Assembly: GCA_033032865.1 (NCBI GenBank)
Contig: JAWHQI010000099.1
Location: 2,675,001-2,739,000, forward strand
Length of the DNA stretch: 64,000 nucleotides
Direction of reading: 5' to 3'
Origin: Dactylorhiza incarnata
Taxonomy: Eukaryota > Streptophyta > Magnoliopsida > Asparagales > Orchidaceae
Made by a program: the position numbers and the translations under genes. This document shows positions 1 to 10,600 of the stretch, piece after piece. The notes beneath the pieces are model-generated. The model was not told where the DNA came from, did no database searches, and saw only the letters and a program-made list of their open reading frames with translations. Within the stretch, counting starts at the first letter, position 1. Every line of letters begins with the position of its first letter.

Positions 1-1
1 C

Positions 2-1216
2 TCAAAATATTATTTTTGGGAAGACCCGCTCTTATTCCACACATACAGCGATGGAATTATCAGGCGTTGCGTTCCTGAAGCCGAGTTTCAGTCTGTACTG
101 CAGCACTGCCATGACATAGAAGCTGGCGGGCATTTCGGGGCCGTTCGAACAGCACGAAAATTTTTGCAATGCGGATTATTTTGGCCGACCCTCTTCAAGG
201 ACGCCCATGCCTATGTCACCAAGTGTGACGAATGCAAAAGGACCGGAAATATCTCTCGGCGTGACGAGATGCCCCTCAATAACATGCTTGTTTGCGAACC
301 ATTTGATGTCTGGGGGATAGACTTTATGGGTCCTTTCCCCATGTCTCATGGTAAGCATTATATCATTGTGGCAGTTGACTATGTCTCAAAATGGGTGGAA
401 GCCGAGGCGGTTGCCACGAATGACGCCAGCACAGTGCTACACTTTATCCACAAGAATATCTTCTCCAGGTTTGGGACGCCAAGAACTAATATCCGCGACG
501 GCGGAAGTCATTTTTGTAATAAGCAGTTTGGGCAGCTCATGAAAAAATTTGGGGTCCATCATAAGATTTCATTAGCATACCACCCCCAAACATGTGGACA
601 AGTAGAAGTATCCAATCGCGAGCTCAAGCGAATAATCGAGAAATCGATACATTCAAATAGGAAGGAGTGGTCTAAAAAGGTCGACGACGCATTATGGGCT
701 TACCAGACCGCTTTCAAAACACCTATCGGCATGACTCCGTTTCAACTAGTTTATGGCAAGGCATGCCACCTCCCTGTGGAGCTGGAGCATAAAGCATTAT
801 GGGCAACCAAACTGTTGAACATGGACATTGGAGCCGCGGCCGAGGTGCGTCGTTCCCAACTCAACGAATTAGAAGAGCTCCGGCATTTCGCTTATGAAAA
901 CGCTCGCATCTACAAAGAGAAAACAAAAAAATGGCATGATCGACACATCATCCCGAAGGAGTTCAAAATTGGGGACCAAGTGCTGCTTTACAACTCCCAT
1001 CTCCACCTCTTTCCAGGAAAGTTAAAATCGAGGTGGAGCAGTCCTTTCTCAGTGACCGATGTCTCTCCCTTTGGTGCCATCGAAATATCAGGGGGTAAGG
1101 GAGACAAATTTAAGGTCAACGGGCATCGACTGAAGTTGTACGATGGCGCCATTATAAACAAGGAGTGTCAGCTGGTGACATTGGGAGACGGGCACCATAA
1201 AAGCGCCTACAGCTGA
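2..1216 (+). CDS. Integrase, C-terminal part of Athila-type pol (5' partial)
   Basis: The reading frame is open from base 2, so the first ATG at 164 is internal and the true start lies left of the window. The product would insert the element cDNA into the genome. The N-terminal zinc-binding region is visible before and after base 164 (QHCH, GGHFG, then CDEC). The catalytic core follows with Asp in WGIDFMG, Asp in IRDGGSHF (the usual motif is ISDRGSHF, so this stretch is altered) and Glu in GQVEVSNRE. The GKACHLPVE block and a basic tail are typical of Athila/Tat integrases. No internal stop is present. The frame ends in SAYS just before the non-coding tail. Family assignment is strong, activity uncertain. 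Confidence 0.9.
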   Translation, partial: SKYYFWEDPLLFHTYSDGIIRRCVPEAEFQSVLQHCHDIEAGGHFGAVRTARKFLQCGLFWPTLFKDAHAYVTKCDECKRTGNISRRDEMPLNNMLVCEPFDVWGIDFMGPFPMSHGKHYIIVAVDYVSKWVEAEAVATNDASTVLHFIHKNIFSRFGTPRTNIRDGGSHFCNKQFGQLMKKFGVHHKISLAYHPQTCGQVEVSNRELKRIIEKSIHSNRKEWSKKVDDALWAYQTAFKTPIGMTPFQLVYGKACHLPVELEHKALWATKLLNMDIGAAAEVRRSQLNELEELRHFAYENARIYKEKTKKWHDRHIIPKEFKIGDQVLLYNSHLHLFPGKLKSRWSSPFSVTDVSPFGAIEISGGKGDKFKVNGHRLKLYDGAIINKECQLVTLGDGHHKSAYS

Positions 1217-1897
1217 TTCTCTTTTTATCTCTTATTTTGTTAAACTCTCTCTTTCATGCACTTTTTATTTAATTTCTGTGCTCTGTAAACAATTATAATA
1301 CAGGTATTTGGTCCAGCTTAAGGACATAAAATAAAAGCGCTGCTGGGAGACAACCCAAATTTGCTGATTTCTGTTTTTCTAACATGTTTCAATTCAGTTT
1401 TTTTTACATTTTTGCTTTTGTTTTGCGGAGCTCACCCACCTTGCAGGTATTCATTGCACATCTTATAAGGTGGTGGTTGTGATTCTTCGTATGGTGGTGG
1501 GGCGGCCTCGGTCAGTCACGCGTCTTCTGGTATGCTCACTAGCTGAGCATGGGGTAACCTCTCTCCCTTTCTCTTTCTGATTTTCATTTTAATATCATGT
1601 GATGTACTTCTTAGGTTAAGTCTGGGTGAGAGCTAGTATGTGTTACCCAATGCACGTGCACACTGCATATGCATACTAGAAGCTTTTATCTATTTATTTC
1701 GTTTAGATCATTGCATCACACACCACTTGCAACCACTTGAGCGCGTGCTTAGCTGTGTGTGTGCCGCGAATTAAACTCATTTCTTGAGCAAGATTCGGGC
1801 AAATCATCGTGCTGACTTAGGATTGTGAAACGGAGTAAAATGTTGACTCCTGCAGTGTCCTAGTCGAGTGCTCTCGTTTCATGTAGAAATTTGAGTA

Positions 1898-2118
1898 GAT
1901 TTAATTTTTCTGTATGCTTATAGTTTTATATTTTTCTATTTGCGTCAATACTGTTTATTCTACTCAAAAATGGTTTGATTCACACATCCCTAAGCTACCG
2001 TTTGATTCACACCGAATTCACCATTTTTGAGTAGAATAAATAGTATTGACGCAAATAGAAAAATATAAAACTATAAGCATACAGAAAAATTAAATCAAAC
2101 GGTAGCTTAGGGATGTGT
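1898..2118. repeat. 77-bp inverted repeat interleaved with a 22-bp inverted repeat
   Basis: Arm A at 1898-1974 is the reverse complement of 2020-2096 with one mismatch that I can see. In the 45-base loop, 1982-2003 is the reverse complement of 2097-2118, outside the hairpin. The order is A, B, A', B', which as RNA could pair as a pseudoknot. Adjacent 2120-2163 is in turn the reverse complement of 3030-3073. Confidence 0.9.
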
Positions 2119-3180
2119 TATAAAAATATAACAGAGGAAATTTCTAAGTATGCATAACAGTTTGCATTGCTCGAGTCGGGAGGACGGATAGTCTTTTTCG
2201 TTGGTTAAGAACTTGCCCCAAGCTATTCTCGAAGCATGGGTTAGGTTAGTTCAGTGCACGAACGTGATGTAGGCCTTCATTTTGGCCCGGTTGAGCTTTG
2301 TAACAATCCTAATGTCTTATCCTCGTTAGCCCCGTTCTGCCTACCCCTTCTTTTGATTCAGCTCCACCATTATTTCACCAAAGCCTCTTAGTCGATCCTA
2401 GTCGCGCACCCAAGTCGAGCTTTAGTATTTTATATATTCATTCAGGGTGTTGATGTGGTGAATATTTTTGTGAAAATGTGGATGTGCTTCAATGTTTAAT
2501 CTGCTGATTTTGTTGTGAAAAGAAAAGAAAAAAATAGAAAAGAGAAAAAGAAAAATTGAAAAAAAAGGATAAAGAAAGAAAAAGTTTAATTGAAAATAAT
2601 TGTTGATTTGTATTTGGGAATGGGCAGTGCACACACCCATTGTTAAAAAGTTAAGTCTGGGGGTGTGGTGTACTCCCATATATTTGGGTTAGCGGATAGA
2701 TTATTTTTTTGTTTATGCTAGCTCATTTGGGTTTGGTGCGTAGCCTCCATGTTTATCCTTGTTTACCTCACTGAAACCCAAGCCCCATCTTCACCTAAAG
2801 TCCTACTGATTCGTGAGTGAGCCAAACCAGTGTCGTGGAGAGAGTGCGAACAGGCAAGCCTATGGTCACCGACATTGGTGGATTCCTTTGGAGGTTGTCC
2901 TGAGCCCCGATCTTTGGCAATGCTCACCTTTGCGATTAGTTTATTTTCTCCCTACGCGTGACCGGATGATTCGCCGTGATTCTATTTTTGAGTAGTAATA
3001 AATTTTTGATACGCATTTGAGAAAAGTACAAACTGTTATGCATACTTAGAAATTTCCTCTGTTATATTTTTATGCGTGCGAGCACGCGACTTCGCATGGT
3101 ACTCGGTGTCGCAATTTCTCTGTCAGCTAGTTGTTTTTCCCCGTCTGCTTAGATTTTGTTTGCTCGGGACGTGCAAACAG

Positions 3181-3195
3181 GTAAGTCTGGGGGTG
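3181..3195 (+). promoter_or_regulatory. Polypurine tract of Athila A
   Basis: AAGTCTGGGGG lies immediately before the LTR start TGATGAGTCC. This is the normal place for the plus-strand primer. The exact boundary (3194 or 3196) is uncertain because TGTG offers two TG starts. Confidence 0.75.
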
Positions 3196-3454
3196 TGATG
3201 AGTCCTGATCATATACATATATTTGGACTCATCTAGGCCGGTTTTCTAGTCGATTCACTGCACTTTAGCCCTGTTTCAGCTCATATTTGTCTTTCTATGC
3301 TAGGTGCACTTCTTGGCCTAATTTGGTGTGTTTTATGCTTATTCCCTTTTGATAGCCTTATCGTTTTGTTGAGTGCCACTTTCAGTGGCCTGATTAGCAT
3401 TTCTGTAGAAACAGGAGTCGTGCAGGTGTTCTTGGTAAAATTCTGTACAGGAAC

Positions 3455-3815
3455 ACTGCGCACGATCACTGGTTCGATTGCGCACGACCACTGGTCGTGC
3501 GCCGCTGATTGTGTGCACTTAACCCTTTTTTCTGAGTTCTGTCTCAGACAGTGCGCACGACCACCTGCGATGGTGCGCACGATCATCGGTCGTGCGCCAC
3601 TGTTCGTGCGCACTTAACATCAATTTCATGAGTTCTGTTTCGACCAGTGCGCACGACCACCTATGATAGTGCGCACGACCACCGGTCGTGCGCCTCTGGT
3701 CGTGCGAACATGGTATTTTATAAATTTCTTACTTTGCAGGCTCCACCCAGGCAGGCGCACGATCACAGAATTCCAGCGTGCACGACCACTGGTTGTGCGC
3801 CAATGACCGTGCGCA
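3455..3815. repeat. Four-unit array of palindromic CGCACGACCA words in Athila A U3
   Basis: Four degenerate units start near 3455, 3550, 3645 and 3753. Each carries about two forward copies of GCGCACGAYCA followed by about two reverse copies, TGGTCGTGCGC. Two units are preceded by GAGTTCTGT(C/T)TC. The array ends about 20 bp before the TATA box. Confidence 0.9.
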
Positions 3816-3832
3816 GTATTTATTCCAGCGCC

Positions 3833-3840
3833 TATATAAA
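3833..3840 (+). promoter_or_regulatory. TATA box of the Athila A LTR
   Basis: TATATAAA sits right after the U3 word array and about 25 bp before the G30 run, so transcription would be expected to begin at or in the G run. Confidence 0.6.
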
Positions 3841-3864
3841 GTCCTGATCCGCAGATTAGGGATA

Positions 3865-3897
<33 letters not shown>

Positions 3898-4762
3898 CCG
3901 GGAGCACGATTTACCGTCCGTACGCCGCCGTTTTCCACTTCCAGCCACCTCCACCTCATCTTCTCCGCAAGGGGAAGTCATCTCCAGCCATTCTAAGCAA
4001 TCCTCCATCGTCCGGGAGCATTCTCCGCCCTCCGCAAGCACTCAAGCAAGCCATCTCCAGTTCGGTCCGGTGAAAAGAATAGTCATCCTGAGGTAGAAGA
4101 CGACGGAAGCACGTGGAGAGGTCGTGACAGTCTCTCAACGCCGGAAGCACAGTCCGCCCGAGTCCGGAGGTAGCTTGACAAACTACCATTCCAGCCGTGA
4201 ACGGCCGCTAGTCTTCGTCCATTGGTTGATTTCTTCCTCCCCCTTTTGTTGTACTTCTTTGAATCATTTAAACTTGAATATTATGATGTTTAGTTTAAAT
4301 GAAATGGTTGTTTCTTATCCGTTCTTCAGTATTTGCTTATGATACGTCTCACCTTCACTCACTCACTCACTCACGCACTCATCGTGTTCGATTCGCGTTA
4401 GCAAGAGCTAACGGCGATTTGCAAAGAGGTGTTTGCGACCCTCACTCCCCGCACTAGTGATCACTTCATTCGCATGCGCACCGTCCATCCGCCTCACGAA
4501 GCTCGGCATCGCGGCCGTTGCATCCATCTCACCTTGTGAAGCGGTGATTTCGACCCGCATTTCTTTTATTGTTGTTAATGGTAGGAAACCAAATCAAAAC
4601 CCCACTTTCTGTGATTGTTCCCGCTTGTGTAACAATTGTCACACAACGCAATTCGTTCACCCAACCTGCATTCCTCAAGAGACCGACACTCGGGGATCCT
4701 ATTCCCAACATTTATTACTTGCGCGACCGGTGCACTTGCCGAACATCGCATCACTTTACTCC

Positions 4763-7465
4763 ATGAAGTTCGACGCTGGATTTGACATTGATATGGCATC
4801 ATTCGCACAGTCCGACCAAGTATTCAAAGATATTCTTCAACTTTTTGAAGAACAACAGCTGAAGAAGTTCATGAGCACCATGATTAAGTTACATATCGCA
4901 GAAATAAAAGAATGGGCTTATACGGCTAAGCCAGAAGATGAGAGCATAACTGGAACAATCTCAGGACATCAGGTCTCTCTTTCCCCAACTATCTTATCTG
5001 AAATTTTTGGTTTTGTGAATGGTGATGATGATATAGAGATAAGTTCTGATGAATATGAGGAAGCTTTGATTAAAATGGGTCATTCTACTGGAAACCCTAA
5101 TCATCTGCTTAAGAAAAACTTGTCCTTGGAATACAAGTTTTTATCAGATATTGTTGGAAAGGTGTTGTTAGGCAAGACAACAGGTCATGATTACATTAAA
5201 AGGCACCAATTTCTGTTGATGGTGGCCTTGATGGAAAAGAAGAAGATATCAAAGGATAGTGTTTGTTTTGGAAGAATTTTAGGCATTGTGTTGCAGGAAA
5301 GGCACCAAGATCTTCTGGTCTCTCCCAAGGTAACCATAAATGCTAGCAAGAAGCTGACCTCAGCTCTCTTTGCAAAATGGGACAAGATTTTTCCAAAGAA
5401 GAACCCAGGAGCAGTTGCACCAAAGAAAGCTTCTGAAGACACCAGGACTGAACAAGTCACTCCCTCAACCCTTCCAAAAGCTCCTCCTCTTGTTTCTTCT
5501 CCTCCTCTCCCATCTCCACCTCAACATTTTTCCCCTGCACAAACTCCACCTCCAAATTCTCCTACACCCATTGATGACATTCCACCTCCTTCATTTACCC
5601 TTCTACCTCCTCATACTTCTCCACCTCCATCTCCCATACATGATGACCAACAGTCACCCATACATCATTCATGCCCTATTCATTCAAACATCCCTCAACA
5701 ACATGCCAATGTTTCAAACATCTTTGTACCCACTTCCATTTCATCCACTTCTCAATCATCTTCATATCATCCACCTGAAATGTTATTTCTAAATTTCCAA
5801 TCTGTTGCTGATCAAATTCTTGATTACACTCTTCCTAAGATTGATCAAATCCTGGATGCAAAACTTTCTCCAGTTCATCATATTCTTTCAAACCTTGACT
5901 CCATCTTGGATGCAAAACTTGCTCCAATTCTTTTAGCCATTTCTGAATTATCTTCTAAAATATCTTCAACTTCTTCCTCTCTTTCTGTCCCTTCTTCTAG
6001 GGGCCTAGATTCAGGTCTCCCTAAAGCTATGCAGGGGGAGATGTCTCATGAAGAATCTCCAGAAGCTCAAGTTTCAGAAGCCTTAGTGTTTGACGAAGAT
6101 CAAGAAGCCCCAGGTTCTGAAATTCCAGTATTTTATTTAGTATTTGATTCAGAAATGATTGACTTTTCTACAGTTTCAGCAGTACCAGTTATAGAAGAAA
6201 TAAATAATATCTATATTCATCCTTCCTTAGATATTATTCATTTGCTGTCTAAGTTCAATTCTATTTACTCAGTTTTGCCAAAATATCATAAATATTCTAG
6301 AGCAATTGTTCCATACACTGCTCCCTTAGATAAAGTTCTGTTGAAAAAGATCAACAAAAGTTTTAAAGTTCAGACTACAGAGCCAGCTCCTACTTCAGTT
6401 CAAGTTCAAACTCAAGCTCCATTTCAAGCAGAAGAATCAGCTGTAATTGCAGAAAAAATTCTCAAGAGTTTTGGTTTTCCAGTTTTTGTTCTTGATGATT
6501 CCCCAATTCCAGACTTTGATGAAATATGAGAAGCAGAAGATGAAGCTTATGTAGCTGAAGAGCAAAGAGTTACAGCTCTTAAATTGATCAATGACTTATA
6601 TGATGATCCAATTCAGTCTTCTGATTCTAATGAGGATGATAATGAAAGTGATTCTGATGATATATTATCAAAGAAGAGAAAGAAAAGAAAAGTTAAGTCA
6701 AAGGCTGTCCCTAAGCCTCCTAATCCAGAGAATGAAATTCCCTATTATAATCTTCATAACATAACTCTTGATAAAGATACTCCACAATGGATGAAATTTT
6801 CCAGGAATGAGAACAAAAGAGGAAAGAAGATGAGGAAGACTGATTATTATTCTGACAAACCTGTCAAATATAATCATCCTCCATCTCCTCCTCCAGCAGC
6901 AGGCTCAGCAGCACTATTTTCCTCCTCTCAGAAATCCACCCCTCAGCAATCAAGGAGACCAGCTAACACAAGTGGTTATCAGAGTTATTGGTCTTCAGGA
7001 CATCCTTCAAGCTCTTCCAGAAATATTTCTACAGAATACAAATATCATATATCTGATGGATCCATGCACAGGAAAAGAAATATTCCTTTTGACGAACCTT
7101 CAGTACAGCACACTGATCTTGATGAAATATCTTATTTCCCAATTGATACAGAAGCTAAAGAAATAGCTCAGATGGCTAGATTCAGGGAAAATGTTGCCAC
7201 TGCTCAGATAAATAAAGCTAAAGCTGAAGGAAAGGACTACTCTCAGTATTCAACTATGTCAGAATATAGAAGAAAAGAATTTGAAAAGTATAAATCAAAG
7301 AATCTTTTCAATGCTGAAGAATTCTTGATCCAGCACCCACAAGCAGTTGTCATTCAAAGCAAATCTCAAACCATTTTGGGAGCTCAGGATCTCTACTTGA
7401 GTAAGAAGAAATCTGAAGATCCTAACAGAAAAATCATTTTCAAGCCTCCCTCAGCAAATCAATGA
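4763..7465 (+). pseudogene. Accessory (post-pol) ORF of copia 1, one in-frame stop, 5' end severed by Athila A
   Basis: One frame runs from the ATG at 4763 to the stop at 7465, broken only by TGA at 6527-6529. About 900 residues are visible. Upstream codons back to 4433 are open but come from the Athila A LTR, so the native start is lost or unknown. Residues 1-190 look globular. Next comes a Pro/Ser-rich linker (bases 5460-5650), a repeated DQILD / DSILDAKL segment that may be helical (5810-5940), an acidic stretch followed by the basic cluster KKRKKRKVKSK (near 6675, a good nuclear-localisation candidate), and a polar C-terminus. SIRE-like elements often have an extra ORF in this place. I do not recognise a catalytic domain and assign no function. 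Confidence 0.75.
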
Positions 7466-7652
7466 AAAGGTTCAGACTTTATTGTGTTTTTGTTTATCAT
7501 TTTGATTGTAAAGTTTATAAACTCAGAGCACTACATTTTATTCTATCTGCTGAAATGAATTTACATTCTGTTAGATATATTTTATGCTCTGCTGTTTATT
7601 CTCTTGTTGTTTATTATTTTGATTAATTGTCAAATATTGTCCTAACCCATAT

Positions 7653-7662
7653 AGGGGGAGAT
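7653..7662 (+). promoter_or_regulatory. Polypurine tract of copia 1
   Basis: AGGGGGAGAT abuts the LTR start TGTTGGAAC, the usual SIRE-like arrangement. Confidence 0.85.
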
Positions 7663-9154
7663 TGTTGGAACAACCCTATTACTGATTTGGGCTAGGATCA
7701 CTATGTGTTGACTAGGATCAAGTTTACCCCATTGTATAGTTTAAGGGTCAAGTCTTTAGGCTGATAGATTAGCTAGAACTTAAGGAAAAATCTAAGTTCC
7801 CAGCGTTTGAGAAATGGCTATCGGCTCTCGACAGATGGCTGCCAGCACTCGACGAATTCCTGCCAGCGCTCTACAGTTCTCCAGCCAGCGCTCGACAGTT
7901 CTCCAGCCAGCGCTCGACAGATTTCCAGCCAGCGTTTGACATTCTTTGAGCAGCGCTCGATGAATTCCAGCCAGCGCTCGACAAATTCTTTATTAAGGCT
8001 CAGATCGACAAATACTGATTCCAGATCAATTAATACCTTAAATATCAGTTCTCTGAACACAGATCGATGACTCTAACGGATCTATTCAAATATCTTTGGA
8101 CATATTCAAGTCAGATAAGTAAGAATATTATATTCAGTTATTATATCCTTTCTTTCCTTTTTTCAAGACAGAAATAACCGTTGACAATTAATGCAAAGGA
8201 ATATTACACGGCTAAGGAATTAAAGGACCTGCCAAAGTCGTTTGGTTTTTGTTGTTATTCCAAGAAAGGATTAAAGGCTGATTATTCTATTTCCAAAAAG
8301 AGAAGATATCAAGACAGACTTTATTGTCTCAGCTCTCGACATAATTAAAATATATTCTTACAGAATACAGAGAGAGAATATATACAAGTATAACGAAAGA
8401 AAAGAAAAGGATACTATGTAAAAAACATTCTCAGTCTTCTTCTTCCTCAAGCAGCAATCATCATTTCTCTGAGAACATCTTCTTCAAAGATCAAACCCTC
8501 AGATATCTGCTGCAAGATCAAGTCTTCTAAAAAGAGCAACAAAGAATCTGAAGAACTATTTTCTTCCAGATTAATCTGCTACAGAAGATTTTTGTTTTCA
8601 AGAGAAAATTTCTCCACCATCTGTCAAAAACTTCAACCAGACAGGGGGAGCTTTACAACAAGTCTACTAAAGTCTTCTCTCAGCATCTTGACATAGAAGA
8701 ACACTATAAACTCTTTCTCACCTCTCTTGTACAGGGTTAATACTCCCTTCAAAAGTGTACCTCCTTGGTGGCAAGACACCTGATCAAAAAATCTAGTTGG
8801 TTTTGAGCACCTGAACAAAAGCTCTGTGGTGTGTGGACACCTGATCAAAATCACCTTGGTGTTAGGGCACCTGATCAACCCTCCTAGTGGACTCCTACCA
8901 AGGGTGGTAGAAGAGTGGACTACCCAGATTTATTGGGGAACCACTATAAATTCCCTGTGTCCTCTGTGTTTGCTTGTTTCTTTGTGCTGTGCTGTGTGCT
9001 TTTATTTATTCAGTTTTTCTGCTTATATATTTATCTCACACTGCTTACACATATATATAACACTATTTTAATTCCGCTATAAAAACTAAGGAAAAGTTTT
9101 TAATACTCTATTCACCCCCCTCTAGAGTAACTTAAGATCTAACCTCCATTTTCA
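7663..9154 (+). repeat. 3' LTR of copia 1
   Basis: It begins TGTTGGAACAACCC and ends CCATTTTCA. The start and end match the copia 2 LTRs on the opposite strand, but the middle differs. U3 carries CCAGCGCTCGACAG repeats. GAACACCTGATCAAAA-like repeats occur at 8760-8880 and also in copia 2. The flank after 9154 is CCCAG; its partner would be left of the window. Confidence 0.85.
7803..7986. repeat. CCAGCGCTCGAC word array in copia 1 U3
   Basis: About eight degenerate copies of CCAGCGCTCGACAG spaced roughly 20-25 bp apart. One copy reads CGACGAATTCCTG, identical to a word in the copia 4 LTR at about 31870. Confidence 0.85.
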
Positions 9155-9940
9155 CCCAGAGTCGAAACCGCTTTAGGACACTACCGCTAGTGCTACCGCT
9201 ACCGCCTACGCTATTAATCATCGATGAATTCACTTGTGTTCAACATGGTTTGTCGGAATACATTCGTCGGAACATAATCATCGAGAAAGCTGCCGCGAGC
9301 GCTAGCGCTATCATTCGACGAGGCGTATTGATGTTTTCGATGATACACACAAGTTCGTTCGTCGATATGATACTAACTTCTACAATAAGAGCTACCGTCG
9401 ATGCTAGCACTAGTACCTGGCGCTATCTCCCGTCGATCAAGCCCTGATCCCATCGATTGACTCCTGATCCCACCGACCCATCGACTCGTCGACTCGTCGA
9501 CGACACGCATAATTCCTTTCGAGTTACCGTCGGCACTAGCACTAGCGCCCGTCGCTAGCTCCAAGACTTCAAAACCTTTTGAATTCAGTGCACTGGAAAA
9601 CTGGGGTCTTACAACTTGTCCCTTTTCACCGCGCCATCACGCAAGACAGAAGCCACTGTCGGAACTAAGATGAACAGTGGTTTCAAGCTCTTGGTAACGC
9701 CCGTGACTGAGGGCGTGTAACTTGAATTTTTTTCTATAAATTCATAGGTTCTCCTTGAGTCCAGGGTTCAGAATTTTGGAGAGGGGGAGGTGCTGCTAAA
9801 GCTCTTAGTTGTTGTTTTCATGTTTTTTTTTCATGTTTTTCATTTTCATGTTCTCTTTCTCTCTTCCTTGCAATTATGGTTCTAATCTAACTTTCATTCA
9901 ATAGTTTTATGAAATTGTAATCTTTTCTAGCTAGTGTTGT
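9155..9940 (+). repeat. Athila B 5' LTR, first piece (U3 and start of transcript)
   Basis: 9178-9560 is rich in GCTAGCGC, TTCGTCG/CGACGA and ATCGAT words. A TATA box (TATAAA, 9735-9740) follows, then a T-rich leader with repeated TTTTCATG. The piece ends at GTTGT, the target duplication of the solo LTR. Confidence 0.55.
9735..9740 (+). promoter_or_regulatory. Candidate TATA box of the Athila B LTR
   Basis: CTATAAATTCAT lies downstream of the U3 word array and upstream of a T-rich leader. Confidence 0.45.
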
Positions 9941-10129
9941 TGTAACATCCCCCAAACAACTAGACCCATAGAGTAGTTTTGTCATGACTAGGTCATGACA
10001 AAATCCTAGGAAGCTTGAAGAGACCACTTGGCCTTAACCAAGAAGAAGGAAACCACAGTGGTCTGCAAATAGCAATTTCCAGCTAACAAGCATAAGGTTT
10101 GACTTAAGGGCCCCACCTTGACCCTTTGA

Positions 10130-10600
10130 CTCTACCATATCATACCTAACCCTTTAGGGGTCCCCTTAGAGCACCAAGGACCCATTGGGGTCAACCAAAT
10201 AGGTCAAGTTGACCAAAGCCTACCCTAACCTTAAATTGGTCTAAGTAGCCTAAATAGGGTCAATTGACCTCCACCATGCCAAATTGACCTTACCCTTTAC
10301 CTTATAAGGTTATTAGGGACCCAATGGACCAAAAGTCCCCATCATGGGGCCACCAATTTGGCCAATTTGACCTAAGTCAACTCTAGCCTTATTTTGGTCA
10401 AATTGCCCTATTATGGGTCGATCGGCCTCCACCTTGCCAAATTGCCCTACCAAGACCTTTCTAACCCTTAAGAGAGACCAATGGAGCACTACCCACTCAT
10501 TGGGGTCAACCCAAATGGTCAAATTGACCAAAGTCAACCCCCCTAAATTTAGGTCAAAATGACCTATTTTGACCTAATCAGGCCCAATCCACTTGGGCTA
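10130..10600. repeat. GGTCAA/TTGACC inverted-word array in the solo LTR
   Basis: More than a dozen TTGACC or GGTCAA words occur, many paired head to head as GGTCAAnTTGACC. TTGAC(C/T) is the core of the W-box bound by WRKY factors. Whether that protein family uses these sites is not shown. Confidence 0.8.

Larger units (their letters stand above)
1217..3195 (+). other. Non-coding tail of Athila A between integrase and 3' LTR
   Basis: There is no convincing ORF in these 2 kb, so the env-like ORF of some Athila elements is absent or decayed. Visible content: the conserved GCTGGGAGACAACCC block near 1342; polypurine-like AAGTCTGGG tracts near 1617, 2653 and 3183; a purine-rich stretch at 2515-2600; and a set of long inverted repeats (1898-2163 and 3030-3073). 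The last tract directly precedes the LTR and is the likely plus-strand primer. Confidence 0.7.
1..4753 (+). mobile_element. Athila-type Ty3/gypsy element, 3' part (Athila A)
   Basis: The window opens inside the pol gene of a plant Ty3/gypsy element. In order it shows integrase, about 2 kb of non-coding tail, a polypurine tract and a complete-looking 3' LTR. The tail contains the block GCTGGGAGACAACCC, which is usual shortly after Athila pol, and repeated AAGTCTGGGGG tracts. The LTR ends in a GCATCA-type terminus like the one before the Athila B primer site at 25605. The next bases start a copia accessory ORF, so I infer that this element inserted into copia 1. Its left half and left target duplication lie outside the window. 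Confidence 0.85.
3196..4753 (+). repeat. 3' LTR of Athila A
   Basis: It starts with TGATGAGTCC after the polypurine tract and ends with GCATCA. U3 holds an array of CGCACGACCA words (3455-3815) directly followed by a TATA box at 3833 and a run of 30 G at 3866-3895. U5 contains TATTACTTGCGCGACC and GGTGCACTTGCC, blocks that often lie near the 3' end of Athila/Tat LTRs. Length is about 1.56 kb. No partner LTR is in the window, so the boundaries rest on these signals. Confidence 0.75.
4754..9154 (+). mobile_element. SIRE-like Ty1/copia element, 3' part (copia 1)
   Basis: This segment holds a long accessory ORF, a polypurine tract and a 3' LTR. There is no gag or pol because the left portion is displaced beyond the window by the Athila A insertion. 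The LTR shares its first roughly 150 bp and its terminal CACCCCCCTCTAG...GATCTAACCTCC block with the copia 2 LTRs, so the two are the same broad family. Unlike copia 2, it keeps a large ORF downstream of pol. Confidence 0.8.

Noticed and set aside
1217..3195. Envelope-like gene of Athila A
   Set aside because: No frame longer than about 85 codons with membrane or glycoprotein features is present.
4433..4760. N-terminal 110 residues of the long frame starting at 4433 as protein
   Set aside because: The DNA is the end of the Athila A LTR (GGTGCACTTGCC and GCATCA terminus); the open frame is accidental.
9595..9614. End of a separate LTR at GGGGTCTTACA before Athila B
   Set aside because: The text resembles the solo LTR end, but no matching start or duplication is visible; kept as an alternative boundary only.
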